Below are positions 15,901-23,253 of a DNA stretch of 27,595 nucleotides, in pieces (positions within the stretch are counted from its first letter, which is position 1; each line of letters begins with the position of its first letter). The position numbers and the translations under genes were made by a program. The notes under the pieces are model-generated. The model saw nothing but the letters and a program-made list of their open reading frames with translations, was not told the DNA's origin and did no database searches. The stretch comes from DATKUA01 sp965602675 (GTDB taxonomy: Bacteria > Acidobacteriota > DATKUA01): assembly GCA_965602675.1 (NCBI GenBank), contig CBFCZO010000036.1, positions 1-27,595 on the forward strand, read 5' to 3'.

Positions 15901-16551
15901 TTACTTTATTTCCTGCGACTTCCTGTGGTCGGCGAGGAAGCGCTCCAGTCCGATGTCGGTGAGCGGATGCTTGGCCATCTTCAATATCACCGCCGGCGGG
16001 ATAGTGGCGACATCGGCGCCGATCAACGCCGCATCCAGCACGTGAAGCGGATTGCGCACCGAGGCGACCAGGATTTCGGTCTCGAAGCCGTAGTTGTCAT
16101 AGATTGTACGAATCTCGCGGATTAGATCCATACCAACGTGGGCGATGTCGTCAAGGCGGCCGATGAAGGGGCTGATGAAGGTGGCCCCGGCCTTCGCCGC
16201 CAGCAGCGCCTGCAGCGCGCTGAAGCAGAGGGTGACGTTGACGTCGATGCCCTCTTGGCGCAGGGCGCGGGTGGCCTTGAGGCCTTCGGCGATCATTGGG
16301 ACCTTGACAACGATGTTGTCGGCGATCTTCGCCAGCTCCCTCGCTTCACTGATCATTCCTTCGGAGTCGGTGGCTATCACCTCAGCGCTCACCGGACCGC
16401 TGACCTCGTTGCAGATCTCCTTGAGCACATCTACCGGTCTGCCGCCAGCCTTTGCGATCAGGCTGGGGTTGGTGGTGACGCCGTCCACAAGACCCATTGC
16501 GTTCGCTTCGCGAATGGCGTTGATATCAGCGGTGTCGATGAAAAACTTCAT
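15901..16551 (-). CDS. tal: Transaldolase, short TalC type
   Basis: A 216-residue (beta/alpha)8 enzyme of the non-oxidative pentose phosphate pathway that transfers dihydroxyacetone via a Schiff base. K83 in NIVVKVPM is the active-site lysine. DGVTTNPSLIAKAG (23-36), NVTLCFSALQALLAAKAGATFISPFIGR (about 104-131) and the SVRNPLHVLDAALIGADVATIPPAVI region are family hallmarks. Small proteins of this group can be transaldolases or fructose-6-phosphate aldolases. Glu at residue 57 (SAEV) where the E. coli aldolase has Gln59, and Phe in SPFIGR where it has Tyr131, both favour transaldolase. A GAGGAG Shine-Dalgarno precedes the ATG. It has its own promoter and lies downstream of the zinc-ribbon gene. 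Confidence 0.94.
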   Translation of the reverse strand: MKFFIDTADINAIREANAMGLVDGVTTNPSLIAKAGGRPVDVLKEICNEVSGPVSAEVIATDSEGMISEARELAKIADNIVVKVPMIAEGLKATRALRQEGIDVNVTLCFSALQALLAAKAGATFISPFIGRLDDIAHVGMDLIREIRTIYDNYGFETEILVASVRNPLHVLDAALIGADVATIPPAVILKMAKHPLTDIGLERFLADHRKSQEIK

Positions 16552-16593
16552 GGCTTCTCCTCGGCTGCTTGAATGTCAGGACAAATCGCGCGG

Positions 16594-16622
16594 ATTATAG
16601 TCGGAGGAGACAGGGGCGACAA
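16594..16622 (-). promoter_or_regulatory. Sigma-70 promoter of the transaldolase gene
   Basis: On the minus strand TTGTCG (16622-16617), 17 bases and a perfect TATAAT (16599-16594). It gives a leader of about 35 bases before tal. Confidence 0.75.
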
Positions 16623-16633
16623 GGGCAAACCGG

Positions 16634-16984
16634 TCAGAGGCGGCGCATCACCTGCCAGATAGGCAGCACAAAGAGGGCGATTGAGGCGACGATGATAAAC
16701 GGATTCCAATTCGACACCCAGGATAGGAACACAATTCCCGCCACCGACAGAAGCACGACGACGATTTTAGCGATAAGCCTGGCCCTGTCGCTCATCGTCG
16801 CCGGCGGCGCCATCTTCAACATGGCATCGGCCAGCTCGACCTGCTCCCGCACCGCATCATCGGTCAGCGCTTCCGAAAGTTGCTCCTGATCCACTTCGTT
16901 GAGTTTGTAGCCGCAATAGATACAACTGTCGCGGCTTCTCTGCAAAGGCCTGCCACACTCCGGACAGGGGGGCGATTCGACCAT
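16634..16984 (-). CDS. Small zinc-ribbon membrane protein
   Basis: A 116-residue protein of unknown function. The N-terminus has two CxxC knuckles, C7-P-E-C10 and C21-I-Y-C24, the pattern of a minimal zinc ribbon. A charged helical stretch follows (about 28-66), then two hydrophobic segments at about 69-88 and 95-112, ending in Arg-Arg-Leu. With no signal peptide before it, the ribbon is probably cytoplasmic. It is transcribed away from the FHA gene, with promoter boxes only 17 bases apart, and toward tal. No family name can be assigned. Confidence 0.82.
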   Translation of the reverse strand: MVESPPCPECGRPLQRSRDSCIYCGYKLNEVDQEQLSEALTDDAVREQVELADAMLKMAPPATMSDRARLIAKIVVVLLSVAGIVFLSWVSNWNPFIIVASIALFVLPIWQVMRRL

Positions 16985-17012
16985 TTCCGCACTCCCTAAC
17001 CCTTTGGAAACA

Positions 17013-17041
17013 ATTATTTAGCACCGCTCCATGCCTGTCAA
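17013..17041 (-). promoter_or_regulatory. Sigma-70 promoter of the zinc-ribbon gene
   Basis: On the minus strand TTGACA (17041-17036), 17 bases, AATAAT (17018-17013). It is back to back with the FHA promoter, so one regulator could affect both. Confidence 0.65.
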
Positions 17042-17058
17042 CATGACTGTACAATGCG

Positions 17059-17086
17059 TTGACAGCTTTGCAGCACGGCCTATAAC
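17059..17086 (+). promoter_or_regulatory. Sigma-70 promoter of the FHA operon
   Basis: TTGACA (17059-17064), 16 bases, TATAAC (17081-17086). The leader would be about 40 bases. Confidence 0.7.
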
Positions 17087-17107
17087 ATAGAATATCCATG
17101 CCGATAA
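17081..17107 (+). promoter_or_regulatory. Candidate sigma-28 promoter of the FHA operon
   Basis: GCCGATAA (17100-17107) is the exact sigma-28 -10 consensus, with TATA (one mismatch to TAAA) 15 bases upstream at 17081-17084. A start near 17113 would leave a 19-base leader that includes the AAGGAG Shine-Dalgarno. The same 8-mer also occurs inside the PiT gene by chance, so alone it is modest evidence. Confidence 0.4.
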
Positions 17108-17131
17108 CGAATTCCTGACGAAAGGAGAACC

Positions 17132-18466
17132 ATGGTCACCATTCCCAGCAGCCGGATGGTCCTGACTGTGGACGGTTGCACGGCGGAGCGCGTTGACGAG
17201 GCTTACCTGCACTGCATAAAGGGGGAAAGCCTGCTAAACGGCTACTTCTCGTACACTGAAGAGGGGCTGACCAAATTCCTGATTGTCAGGGAAGGAAAGC
17301 CGCTCTGCGCTGCCTGGGACGACGGAGACGGCGGCGGTGCCACCCTGCTTTGCGATTTCTTCGAGCCTTTTCTCCTGGGCCCGCGGGACCTTCGTTGCCA
17401 CGTCGCCCCGGAGAGGCTCCTCGACGCCATGGCGACGGCCTGGCAACGCTCGCACGATGCGCATGTGTCGGCGGGAGTGATCGCGCCGCAAATAATCGTT
17501 GAGGCGATGCTGGGCGGCAGACGCGAGGCGGTTATCAGGCTTCGGAGGCCGGGCAGCCTTAGCTTCGTTTTAATCAACAACGGCCGGGTTGAGGAATACT
17601 ATGCAGAAGGAGCGGCATCGCCGGGAGGCGACGCTTACGATGCCCTGCTCACGTCTCTTGGAAACAAACCCAAAGAAATCAGCCTCGACGTCTACGAGAA
17701 TCCCGAGGTGGCCCGCTCGGAGGACTGGGCGATAATGCCCTCCGACTTCCAGGAAGGCATGGTGCGCTTCTACTGTCACACCTCTCCGCAACTCGTCCTC
17801 ACCCTCGGCGGACGCGAAGTCAGGCGCCACCCGCTGACATCCGGCAAGATATTCATCGGCCGCGATCCAACCAACGACATAATGATCGACAACCTGAGCG
17901 TCTCTCGCCGCCATGCAACAGTAACTTTCGCCGATGGTATATGTTTGATTGAGGATGCCGGCTCGAGCAACGGCACTTTTATCGACGGCGAAAGGATCAT
18001 TGCCCCCACCTCTCTGGACGACGGCCATGAAGCCACCATCGGCAAGCACTCGATACGTTTTCTCGCACGAGCAGTGCGGCGAGACATCGACACCGCACGC
18101 GCGGAGGGAATGGATCAAACCGTCTTCATGCGGGCACCGCAGTTCGAAACGCCCCCGGAAGAGCGCCTGCCGCATCTGACCTGGGGTGGGAAGAGCATCC
18201 CGGTCCAGAAGATAACATTTTCTATCGGATCCGATCCCAGGTGCGACCTGGCCGTAAAGGGACGCGGAGTCCGATCCAGGCATGCGGAGATCAGGCTCGG
18301 TGAGGACGATCAAATGTTTGTGGTGCACACGGGCGGCTTGATGAGCTCTACGAGAGTCAATGGAAAAAAGGTGAAGCAGGCTCCGTTGCAGGCCGGCGAC
18401 CTGGTGCAAATCGGCTCCGTTGTGATCAGATACCACCTCCGTACTAAAGACTCCGGCAAGGCATGA
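17132..18466 (+). CDS. Twin FHA-domain protein with an unassigned N-terminal region
   Basis: A 444-residue protein with no signal peptide, so probably cytoplasmic. Residues 1-210 are an unassigned mixed alpha/beta region. FHA1 spans about 220-312 with a full phosphothreonine-binding set: GRD at 243-245, S257-x-x-R260-H261 and SSNGT at 278-282. FHA2 spans about 349-435 but is degenerate: the GR position is GS (366-367) and the SxNGT position is SSTRVNG (405-411). The linker holds DQTVF at 328-332, like the phosphorylated ETTSVF switch of actinobacterial GarA/OdhI. FHA domains read Ser/Thr-kinase signals; no kinase is encoded nearby. AAGGAG precedes the ATG, and the stop overlaps the next gene by four bases. 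Confidence 0.92.
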   Translation: MVTIPSSRMVLTVDGCTAERVDEAYLHCIKGESLLNGYFSYTEEGLTKFLIVREGKPLCAAWDDGDGGGATLLCDFFEPFLLGPRDLRCHVAPERLLDAMATAWQRSHDAHVSAGVIAPQIIVEAMLGGRREAVIRLRRPGSLSFVLINNGRVEEYYAEGAASPGGDAYDALLTSLGNKPKEISLDVYENPEVARSEDWAIMPSDFQEGMVRFYCHTSPQLVLTLGGREVRRHPLTSGKIFIGRDPTNDIMIDNLSVSRRHATVTFADGICLIEDAGSSNGTFIDGERIIAPTSLDDGHEATIGKHSIRFLARAVRRDIDTARAEGMDQTVFMRAPQFETPPEERLPHLTWGGKSIPVQKITFSIGSDPRCDLAVKGRGVRSRHAEIRLGEDDQMFVVHTGGLMSSTRVNGKKVKQAPLQAGDLVQIGSVVIRYHLRTKDSGKA

Positions 18467-20397
18467 GGATATTTGTGAAACCGATCGTCATTACTACTCT
18501 TGTACTCATCTGCCTCTCAATCCCGGGATTCGAAACAAGCGCGCAAGACGGATATGCAGTCGACTTCTACTTCGTGCGCGACAACATCGGCTTCGAAGCA
18601 TACCGAGGCTGTATGAAGGGAGCGGGCGGTGTGCTGCTCGAAGGGGCCGGTAACAGCCTCGACAGGGCTTTGCTGCTCGCACAACGCCTCGATGCCAGGG
18701 GTTTGACGACGAGGATCATCCACGGGCGGCTGCGCGGCGACGCCTTGGAGCGAGTTGTCAGGCTTGCATGGGGAATTGAACCCTCAGGCACCGAGCCGAA
18801 TGCAACTCTGGATTCCGATTCAAAAAAAGAGCTTGTGAACCTGGTGGTGGATCACTACTGGGTGCAGATGGCAAGCGGCAAGAGTTGGCTCGATCTCGAT
18901 CCTACACTGCCCGACTCGACACCTGGGCGCAGCATAGCGCCGATGTTCAAGTTCTACGAGACCTTGCCAGCTCATTTGCAGCAGTGCTTAGAGCTGGAGA
19001 TTCACAGCGATTTCAGTATCGGCGGGAACCTCGCTCACTCCAGGCTGCTCCGCTATGTCGGGCCTGTTTCCCGACTGCTGGTTAATCCGGTAACTCTGCT
19101 GTTTGCTCATCAGGACGCTGATGGAGCCTTTCGCTACTCCGATGATGGCGGCTTCAGGCCGGTCCTGATCGAGGGCGGCATTATTCACCCCGCGATCAAT
19201 CTGGAGGCGGCCGTTTCAAGAGCCGCCGCACACGGGGATGGAGTTCGCCCGAAACTTAGTGTGAAGCGTGTCTGGATGGAGCTCGCGGTCATCATCCCCG
19301 GAGGGGAAGCCAGGGCGGTCCAACGACAGCTTTACTCCGAGAACGAACCCGGAGAAAGCCGCCTCGGCGAGCTCATGATTATTTCGCTTGCCGACCAAAG
19401 GAATTTGAGCGGCAGGCTGCTGGCCGATTCCGCCGATCTGCGCGCTGCGGCTCAAACGGTCGTCGATCTGCGCACACCGACCTTCCCTCAATCCTTGTCC
19501 AACCGGGATCAGGCCGCGATAAACGAACTTATGCGCGTGCAGCGAGAGCTTTGCCGTTCGATGGGAGCTTTGCTCGCCGCGCAGTTATCAGAGGCTGCAC
19601 GGTTGATCGGCGGAGCTTCAGGCAGCCCTATACAAATGCAGTCGCCGCATGTGTTGACATTTTCAGTAGACCCGCGCAGCGGAAAGGGCCGCACCGACAT
19701 CATCGAGCTGGCCGGGATATCACTGCCGGCAGCGGGAGCCGACGCCCTCGATTCCGCAGCAACCCTTTTCGCTTTCGGCGTGGCTGCCTCGGCCCAGGAA
19801 GGATTGCTAATGCGGCAATTGCCGGGCTCGGCGGCTGAGGACTCCATTAGCGCGACAATGAACACAGCCCGGCAGGCATCGTCATGGCTGGCTGTCGACC
19901 GGAGCGGGATTGCGCAACTCGACCGATACCGGCTCTCCGACGGCGCGAGGCGTTCGATAGAGACCGCGTTATCCAACGGCCAGATCCTCATCCTGCCTCG
20001 CGAATCGAATTCCGGCACGACAGTCTGGTGGGAACTGGATCCAAAGTCGGGTGAAGTGCTGGGCATGATAGAGCCGGGAATCGGAGGCGCAACCCAAGAC
20101 CTGCCCTCCAATTGGAGCGACATCGCTTCCGCCTATGCGCCGGGTTTCTACAACGCCTGGCCGGACACTTTGGCGTCGCTCTGCAGGGCCGCATCAAATC
20201 AGCTGGGGAGCAGACCTGAAGAGTGGCGGCGCGCGGCCTGCCTGATAATCCCCGACGCGGTGCTGGCTCTCCACGACATCATCTCCGATGCCATCGATCA
20301 ATCTGGAGATCTGGAGCTCTCCCGATCGGTCGTGGAACTTTTCAGCCCAAACGGCAGACTCCGGCTGCAGTCGATACTCAGCAGGTTCTGCCGCTGA
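18463..20397 (+). CDS. Secreted transglutaminase-like protein with Ser at the catalytic Cys position
   Basis: A 644-residue protein with an N-terminal Sec signal (about 1-28, ending TSAQD) and no later membrane segment, so probably periplasmic or surface. Residues 48-150 resemble the transglutaminase/cysteine-protease core: EGAGNSLDRALLLAQRLDARGLTTRII, then DHYWVQMASGKSWLDLDPT. The usual catalytic Cys aligns with S65, while H131 and D146 remain, so classical activity is doubtful. The next 480 residues are unassigned; a TVWWELDPKSGEVLGMIEPG segment near 525 is the clearest motif. The ATGA overlap with the FHA gene implies coupled expression. The fold assignment rests on motif spacing only. Confidence 0.75.
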   Translation: MRIFVKPIVITTLVLICLSIPGFETSAQDGYAVDFYFVRDNIGFEAYRGCMKGAGGVLLEGAGNSLDRALLLAQRLDARGLTTRIIHGRLRGDALERVVRLAWGIEPSGTEPNATLDSDSKKELVNLVVDHYWVQMASGKSWLDLDPTLPDSTPGRSIAPMFKFYETLPAHLQQCLELEIHSDFSIGGNLAHSRLLRYVGPVSRLLVNPVTLLFAHQDADGAFRYSDDGGFRPVLIEGGIIHPAINLEAAVSRAAAHGDGVRPKLSVKRVWMELAVIIPGGEARAVQRQLYSENEPGESRLGELMIISLADQRNLSGRLLADSADLRAAAQTVVDLRTPTFPQSLSNRDQAAINELMRVQRELCRSMGALLAAQLSEAARLIGGASGSPIQMQSPHVLTFSVDPRSGKGRTDIIELAGISLPAAGADALDSAATLFAFGVAASAQEGLLMRQLPGSAAEDSISATMNTARQASSWLAVDRSGIAQLDRYRLSDGARRSIETALSNGQILILPRESNSGTTVWWELDPKSGEVLGMIEPGIGGATQDLPSNWSDIASAYAPGFYNAWPDTLASLCRAASNQLGSRPEEWRRAACLIIPDAVLALHDIISDAIDQSGDLELSRSVVELFSPNGRLRLQSILSRFCR

Positions 20398-20478
20398 ACA
20401 GAGGGCCTTTCCGTCTGCCGACAATCCGAAACAGCCTGCCGCCTCCCCGGACAACTTTCCAGACTGTAAGACGCTGCG

Positions 20479-20709
20479 CTACTTGTATTTCAACTCGACA
20501 ATCGAAGATGAATTCTTCTCAACTTCGCTTCGTGAGAGCGGAGCAGGGCGAAGCTTGCCCTTCTGCCAGAGAACCTGCTGGTTGCGGTAATATTTGCTCT
20601 TCGGGTTCTCCGGGACGCCCACGGGGAGTACGGCGAGAGAACCGTCCACATCTGAGAAATCAACCCACTGCGAGTAGGAATGGCCCGGCCGCAGCAGATA
20701 ATGCGGAGA
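20479..20709 (-). pseudogene. C-terminal remnant of a penicillin-acylase family (S45) gene
   Basis: An open stretch of 76 codons on minus, bounded upstream by an in-frame TAG at 20710-20712 and lacking any start codon near its beginning. The translation resembles the C-terminal end of penicillin acylases: GHSYSQWVDFSD, then SLAVLPVGVPENPKSKYYRNQ, then LWQKGKLRPAPLSRSEVE, matching the family pattern G-SY/W-...-D(L/F)SD...VLP-G---NP-S-HY--Q--LW--G---P----S---V. The Ntn nucleophile, spacer and most of the beta chain are missing, and upstream sequence in all frames shows no continuation. I read it as a relic of a larger gene; a short expressed ORF is less likely. Confidence 0.65.
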
Positions 20710-20833
20710 CTACGTCTTTCCTTCAGCTAACATGGGCTGGCGTTGAGTAGGCCGTTATCCAAGTGAGCTATAATTGAGCTGGGAACATACATATCGCCGG
20801 CGTACAGACCAATTTTCAAGCGGCGAGGTGGAC

Positions 20834-20862
20834 TTGACACACGCATGTGACGTTCCTATCTT
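20834..20862 (+). promoter_or_regulatory. Sigma-70 promoter of nifU-nifS
   Basis: A perfect TTGACA (20834-20839), 17 bases, TATCTT (20857-20862). The leader to the nifU ATG is about 80 bases. I found no convincing IscR or NifA/sigma-54 site. Confidence 0.7.
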
Positions 20863-20948
20863 CAGGATTGTCACTAAGTTTTCAATCTCGCCGGGACGTA
20901 CCGCCTGAAAGGTTATTCATCCCAGCGACGTAAATAAGAGTGAGTGTT

Positions 20949-21806
20949 ATGTGGGATTACTCTGAAAAGGTTAAGGACCACTTCTTCCACCCTCGCAACG
21001 TGGGCGAGATCAACAATCCTGACGCGTGGGCTGAGGTGGGCTCGCTCGCATGCGGCGACGCGCTCAAACTGATGCTGAAGATCGACAATGACGGCCGCAT
21101 CGCCGACGCCAAGTTCAAAACATTCGGCTGCGGTTCGGCCATCGCCAGCTCGAGCGCGCTCACCGAGATGATAATCGGCAAAACCGTGGAAGAAGCGTCG
21201 AAGGTAACCAACCAGGATATCGCAGCGTTCCTCGACGGGCTGCCGGAAGAGAAAATGCACTGCAGCGTGATGGGCATGGAAGCTCTGGAAAAAGCTCTTG
21301 CCCGCTACCGCGGCGAGCACGTTGCGGAGGAAGACGAGGAAGAGGGTTTTCGCATCGTCTGCCACTGCTTCGGCGTCACCGACGCCAAGATCAAGCGCGT
21401 GATCCGCGAGAACCGCCTGACCAAGGCCGAACAGGTGACTTACTACAGCAAAGCCGGCGGCGGCTGCGGCTCGTGCATTCCGGAGATCGACGACCTGATA
21501 GCGGATGTCTGGCAGGAAGAGGGCATGAGCGAGGAGCCGGTGAAGGCGGTCAAGCCGGCCAAGATGACCAACATCGAAAAGATGAAGCTGATCATGCAGA
21601 CAATCGAAGATGAAATCCGGCCGGCGCTGCAAAAGGACGGCGGAGATATCGAGTTGATAGATGTCGACGGAAGCAAAGTGCTGGTCAGCCTGCGCGGCAA
21701 CTGCGCCTCCTGCAAGGTCGCGGAATTCACGCTTTCTCTGTTCGTCCAGCAGAAGCTGCGAGAGATGGTCAGCGACGACATCGTCGTCGAGGAGGTGCCG
21801 GAGTGA
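20949..21806 (+). CDS. nifU: NifU-type Fe-S cluster scaffold
   Basis: A three-domain Fe-S assembly scaffold of 285 residues. The IscU-like domain has C35, C61 and C105 (ACGD, FGCGSAIASSSA, MHCSVMG). The BFD-like [2Fe-2S] domain has C138-H-C140 and C173-G-S-C176. The C-terminal NifU domain has C252-A-S-C255 after LQKDGGDIEL. These positions closely match the classic Azotobacter-type NifU. A GTG at 20940 would add three residues, but MWDYSEKVKDHF is the family start and GAGTGAG lies before the ATG at 20949. It overlaps nifS by four bases. Because no nitrogenase genes are seen, it may be the general Fe-S scaffold, as in epsilonproteobacteria and some anaerobes. Confidence 0.96.
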   Translation: MWDYSEKVKDHFFHPRNVGEINNPDAWAEVGSLACGDALKLMLKIDNDGRIADAKFKTFGCGSAIASSSALTEMIIGKTVEEASKVTNQDIAAFLDGLPEEKMHCSVMGMEALEKALARYRGEHVAEEDEEEGFRIVCHCFGVTDAKIKRVIRENRLTKAEQVTYYSKAGGGCGSCIPEIDDLIADVWQEEGMSEEPVKAVKPAKMTNIEKMKLIMQTIEDEIRPALQKDGGDIELIDVDGSKVLVSLRGNCASCKVAEFTLSLFVQQKLREMVSDDIVVEEVPE

Positions 21807-23068
21807 GCGAAGAACGGGTGATCTATCTCGACAACAACGCCACAACGCGCACGGCCGACGAGGTCGTCGAGGCGATGCTGCCCTACTTCGGCGACAAATA
21901 CGGCAATCCCTCGTCGATGCACCACTTCGGCGGCCAGGTAGGGAAGGATGTCGAGGCGGCGAGGGCCAAGGTTGCGGAGCTTGTCGGCGCCCTCGATACG
22001 GAAATCGTCTTCACCTCCTGCGGCACCGAAGGCGACAACGCGGCCATCATGGGCACCCTGCTCAGCTACCCTGAAAAAAAGCACATTATTACCACCCGGG
22101 TTGAGCACCCCGCGGTGCTTAACCTCGGCCGGGCCCTGTCGCGCCGGGATTATCACGTGACGGAACTGAGCGTCGACCGCGACGGCAATCTCAACCCCAA
22201 CGAACTGCGCGCTGCGCTGCGCGACGACACCGCCATCGTCTCCGTCATGTGGGCCAACAACGAGACCGGCGTGATCTTCCCGGTCGAAGAGCTCGGCGAG
22301 ATCGTCAAGGAACGCGGTGCGGTATTTCATGTGGACGCCGTGCAGGCAGTCAGCAAGCTGCCGATAGACTTGAGCCGCAGTACAATGATCGACCTGCTGA
22401 CTCTCAGCGGGCATAAGATTCATGCCCCCAAGGGTGTCGGCGCGCTCTACGTCCGCCGCGGGACCAGGCTGCGCCCGCTGCTCGTCGGCGGCCACCAGGA
22501 GAGAGGCCGCCGTGGCGGCACCGAGAACGTTCCCTATCTCGTCGGCCTCGGCGTTGCCGCTGAGCTCGCCGGCAAGGGCTTCGGAGAGGAAAGCGACAGG
22601 GTCAGGTGCCTGCGCGACAAGCTTGAAAAGGGCCTTCTAACCAAGGTCCCCAGCGCAATACTAAACGGCGATCCCGACAGGCGACTGCCCAACACGGCGT
22701 CGATCAGCTTCGAGTTCGTTGAGGGCGAGGCGATCCTGCTGATGATGAGTGAGAAGGGAATCGCCGCCTCCTCCGGCAGCGCGTGCACCTCCGGGAGCCT
22801 CGAGCCGAGCCACGTACTGAGGGCTATGGGAGTTCCGTTCACCGCTGCACACGGCTCAGTGCGCTTCAGCCTCAGCCGCTACAACACAGAGGAGGAGATG
22901 GATTACGTCCTTGCCGAGCTGCCCCCGATCATCGAGAGATTACGTCAGATCAGCCCGTTCAACGAGGACAAGATCGACTTTATCGAACTGGATAAGGGCC
23001 ATCCGATCGCTCGGATGCACGACAAGGATACTCCATGGCCGGACGAGAAGATTAGTTGCGACCGCTAA
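21803..23068 (+). CDS. nifS: Cysteine desulfurase, NifS type
   Basis: A PLP enzyme that takes sulfur from cysteine and passes it to NifU. It is 421 residues long and starts with GTG inside the nifU stop (GTGA). YLDNNATTR opens the fold; EHPAV (101-105), H204-K205 in SGHKIHAPKG (PLP Schiff-base lysine) and the flexible loop SSGSACTSGSLEPSHVL with sulfur-carrying C328 are all intact. GRRGGTENVPYLVGLG is a family marker. The C-terminus carries about 20 extra residues (DKGHPIARMHDKDTPWPDEKI) beyond the usual end. The overlap with nifU indicates coupled synthesis of donor and scaffold. Confidence 0.97.
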   Translation: MSEERVIYLDNNATTRTADEVVEAMLPYFGDKYGNPSSMHHFGGQVGKDVEAARAKVAELVGALDTEIVFTSCGTEGDNAAIMGTLLSYPEKKHIITTRVEHPAVLNLGRALSRRDYHVTELSVDRDGNLNPNELRAALRDDTAIVSVMWANNETGVIFPVEELGEIVKERGAVFHVDAVQAVSKLPIDLSRSTMIDLLTLSGHKIHAPKGVGALYVRRGTRLRPLLVGGHQERGRRGGTENVPYLVGLGVAAELAGKGFGEESDRVRCLRDKLEKGLLTKVPSAILNGDPDRRLPNTASISFEFVEGEAILLMMSEKGIAASSGSACTSGSLEPSHVLRAMGVPFTAAHGSVRFSLSRYNTEEEMDYVLAELPPIIERLRQISPFNEDKIDFIELDKGHPIARMHDKDTPWPDEKISCDR

Positions 23069-23097
23069 AGTAGAATCCCGGCGATAAGCCGAACATT

Positions 23098-23131
23098 ACC
23101 GAAAATCGGTGAAAGGTTTAAGATTTTCACC
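23098..23131 (+). terminator. Overlapping hairpins after nifS
   Basis: ACCGA-AAA-TCGGT (23098-23110) and GGTGAAA...TTTCACC (23108-23131) share three bases, so only one can form at a time. The second is followed by TAATTCGTTTG, a poor U-tract. Probably a weak end signal for nifUS placed just before the next promoter. Confidence 0.4.
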
Positions 23132-23139
23132 TAATTCGT

Positions 23140-23167
23140 TTGACCATCGACCGTGGGGCTGTATAAT
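23140..23167 (+). promoter_or_regulatory. Sigma-70 promoter of the Fe-ADH-fold gene
   Basis: TTGACC (23140-23145), 16 bases, perfect TATAAT (23162-23167). The leader is about 80 bases and very A+T rich. This is one of the better promoters in the window. Confidence 0.8.
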
Positions 23168-23253
23168 TTATATGTGGTGTTTTATATCTTTTCACGTCTT
23201 TAATTTACACTATTCCCTCTATTAGGGGGACGCACTCATAGGAAAGACCGAAA

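Larger units (their letters stand above)
20398..20948. other. Long gap between the transglutaminase-like gene and nifU
   Basis: 551 bases without an intact gene. It holds a minus-strand acylase gene remnant (20479-20709) and, near its right end, the nifU promoter and leader. No clear terminator was found for the FHA operon. The rest (20713-20833) shows no coding resemblance I can recognise. Confidence 0.7.

Noticed and set aside
20913..22495. Two long minus-strand frames over nifU and nifS
   Set aside because: Both are antisense to genes with complete catalytic and cluster-binding motifs; their translations show no recognisable features.
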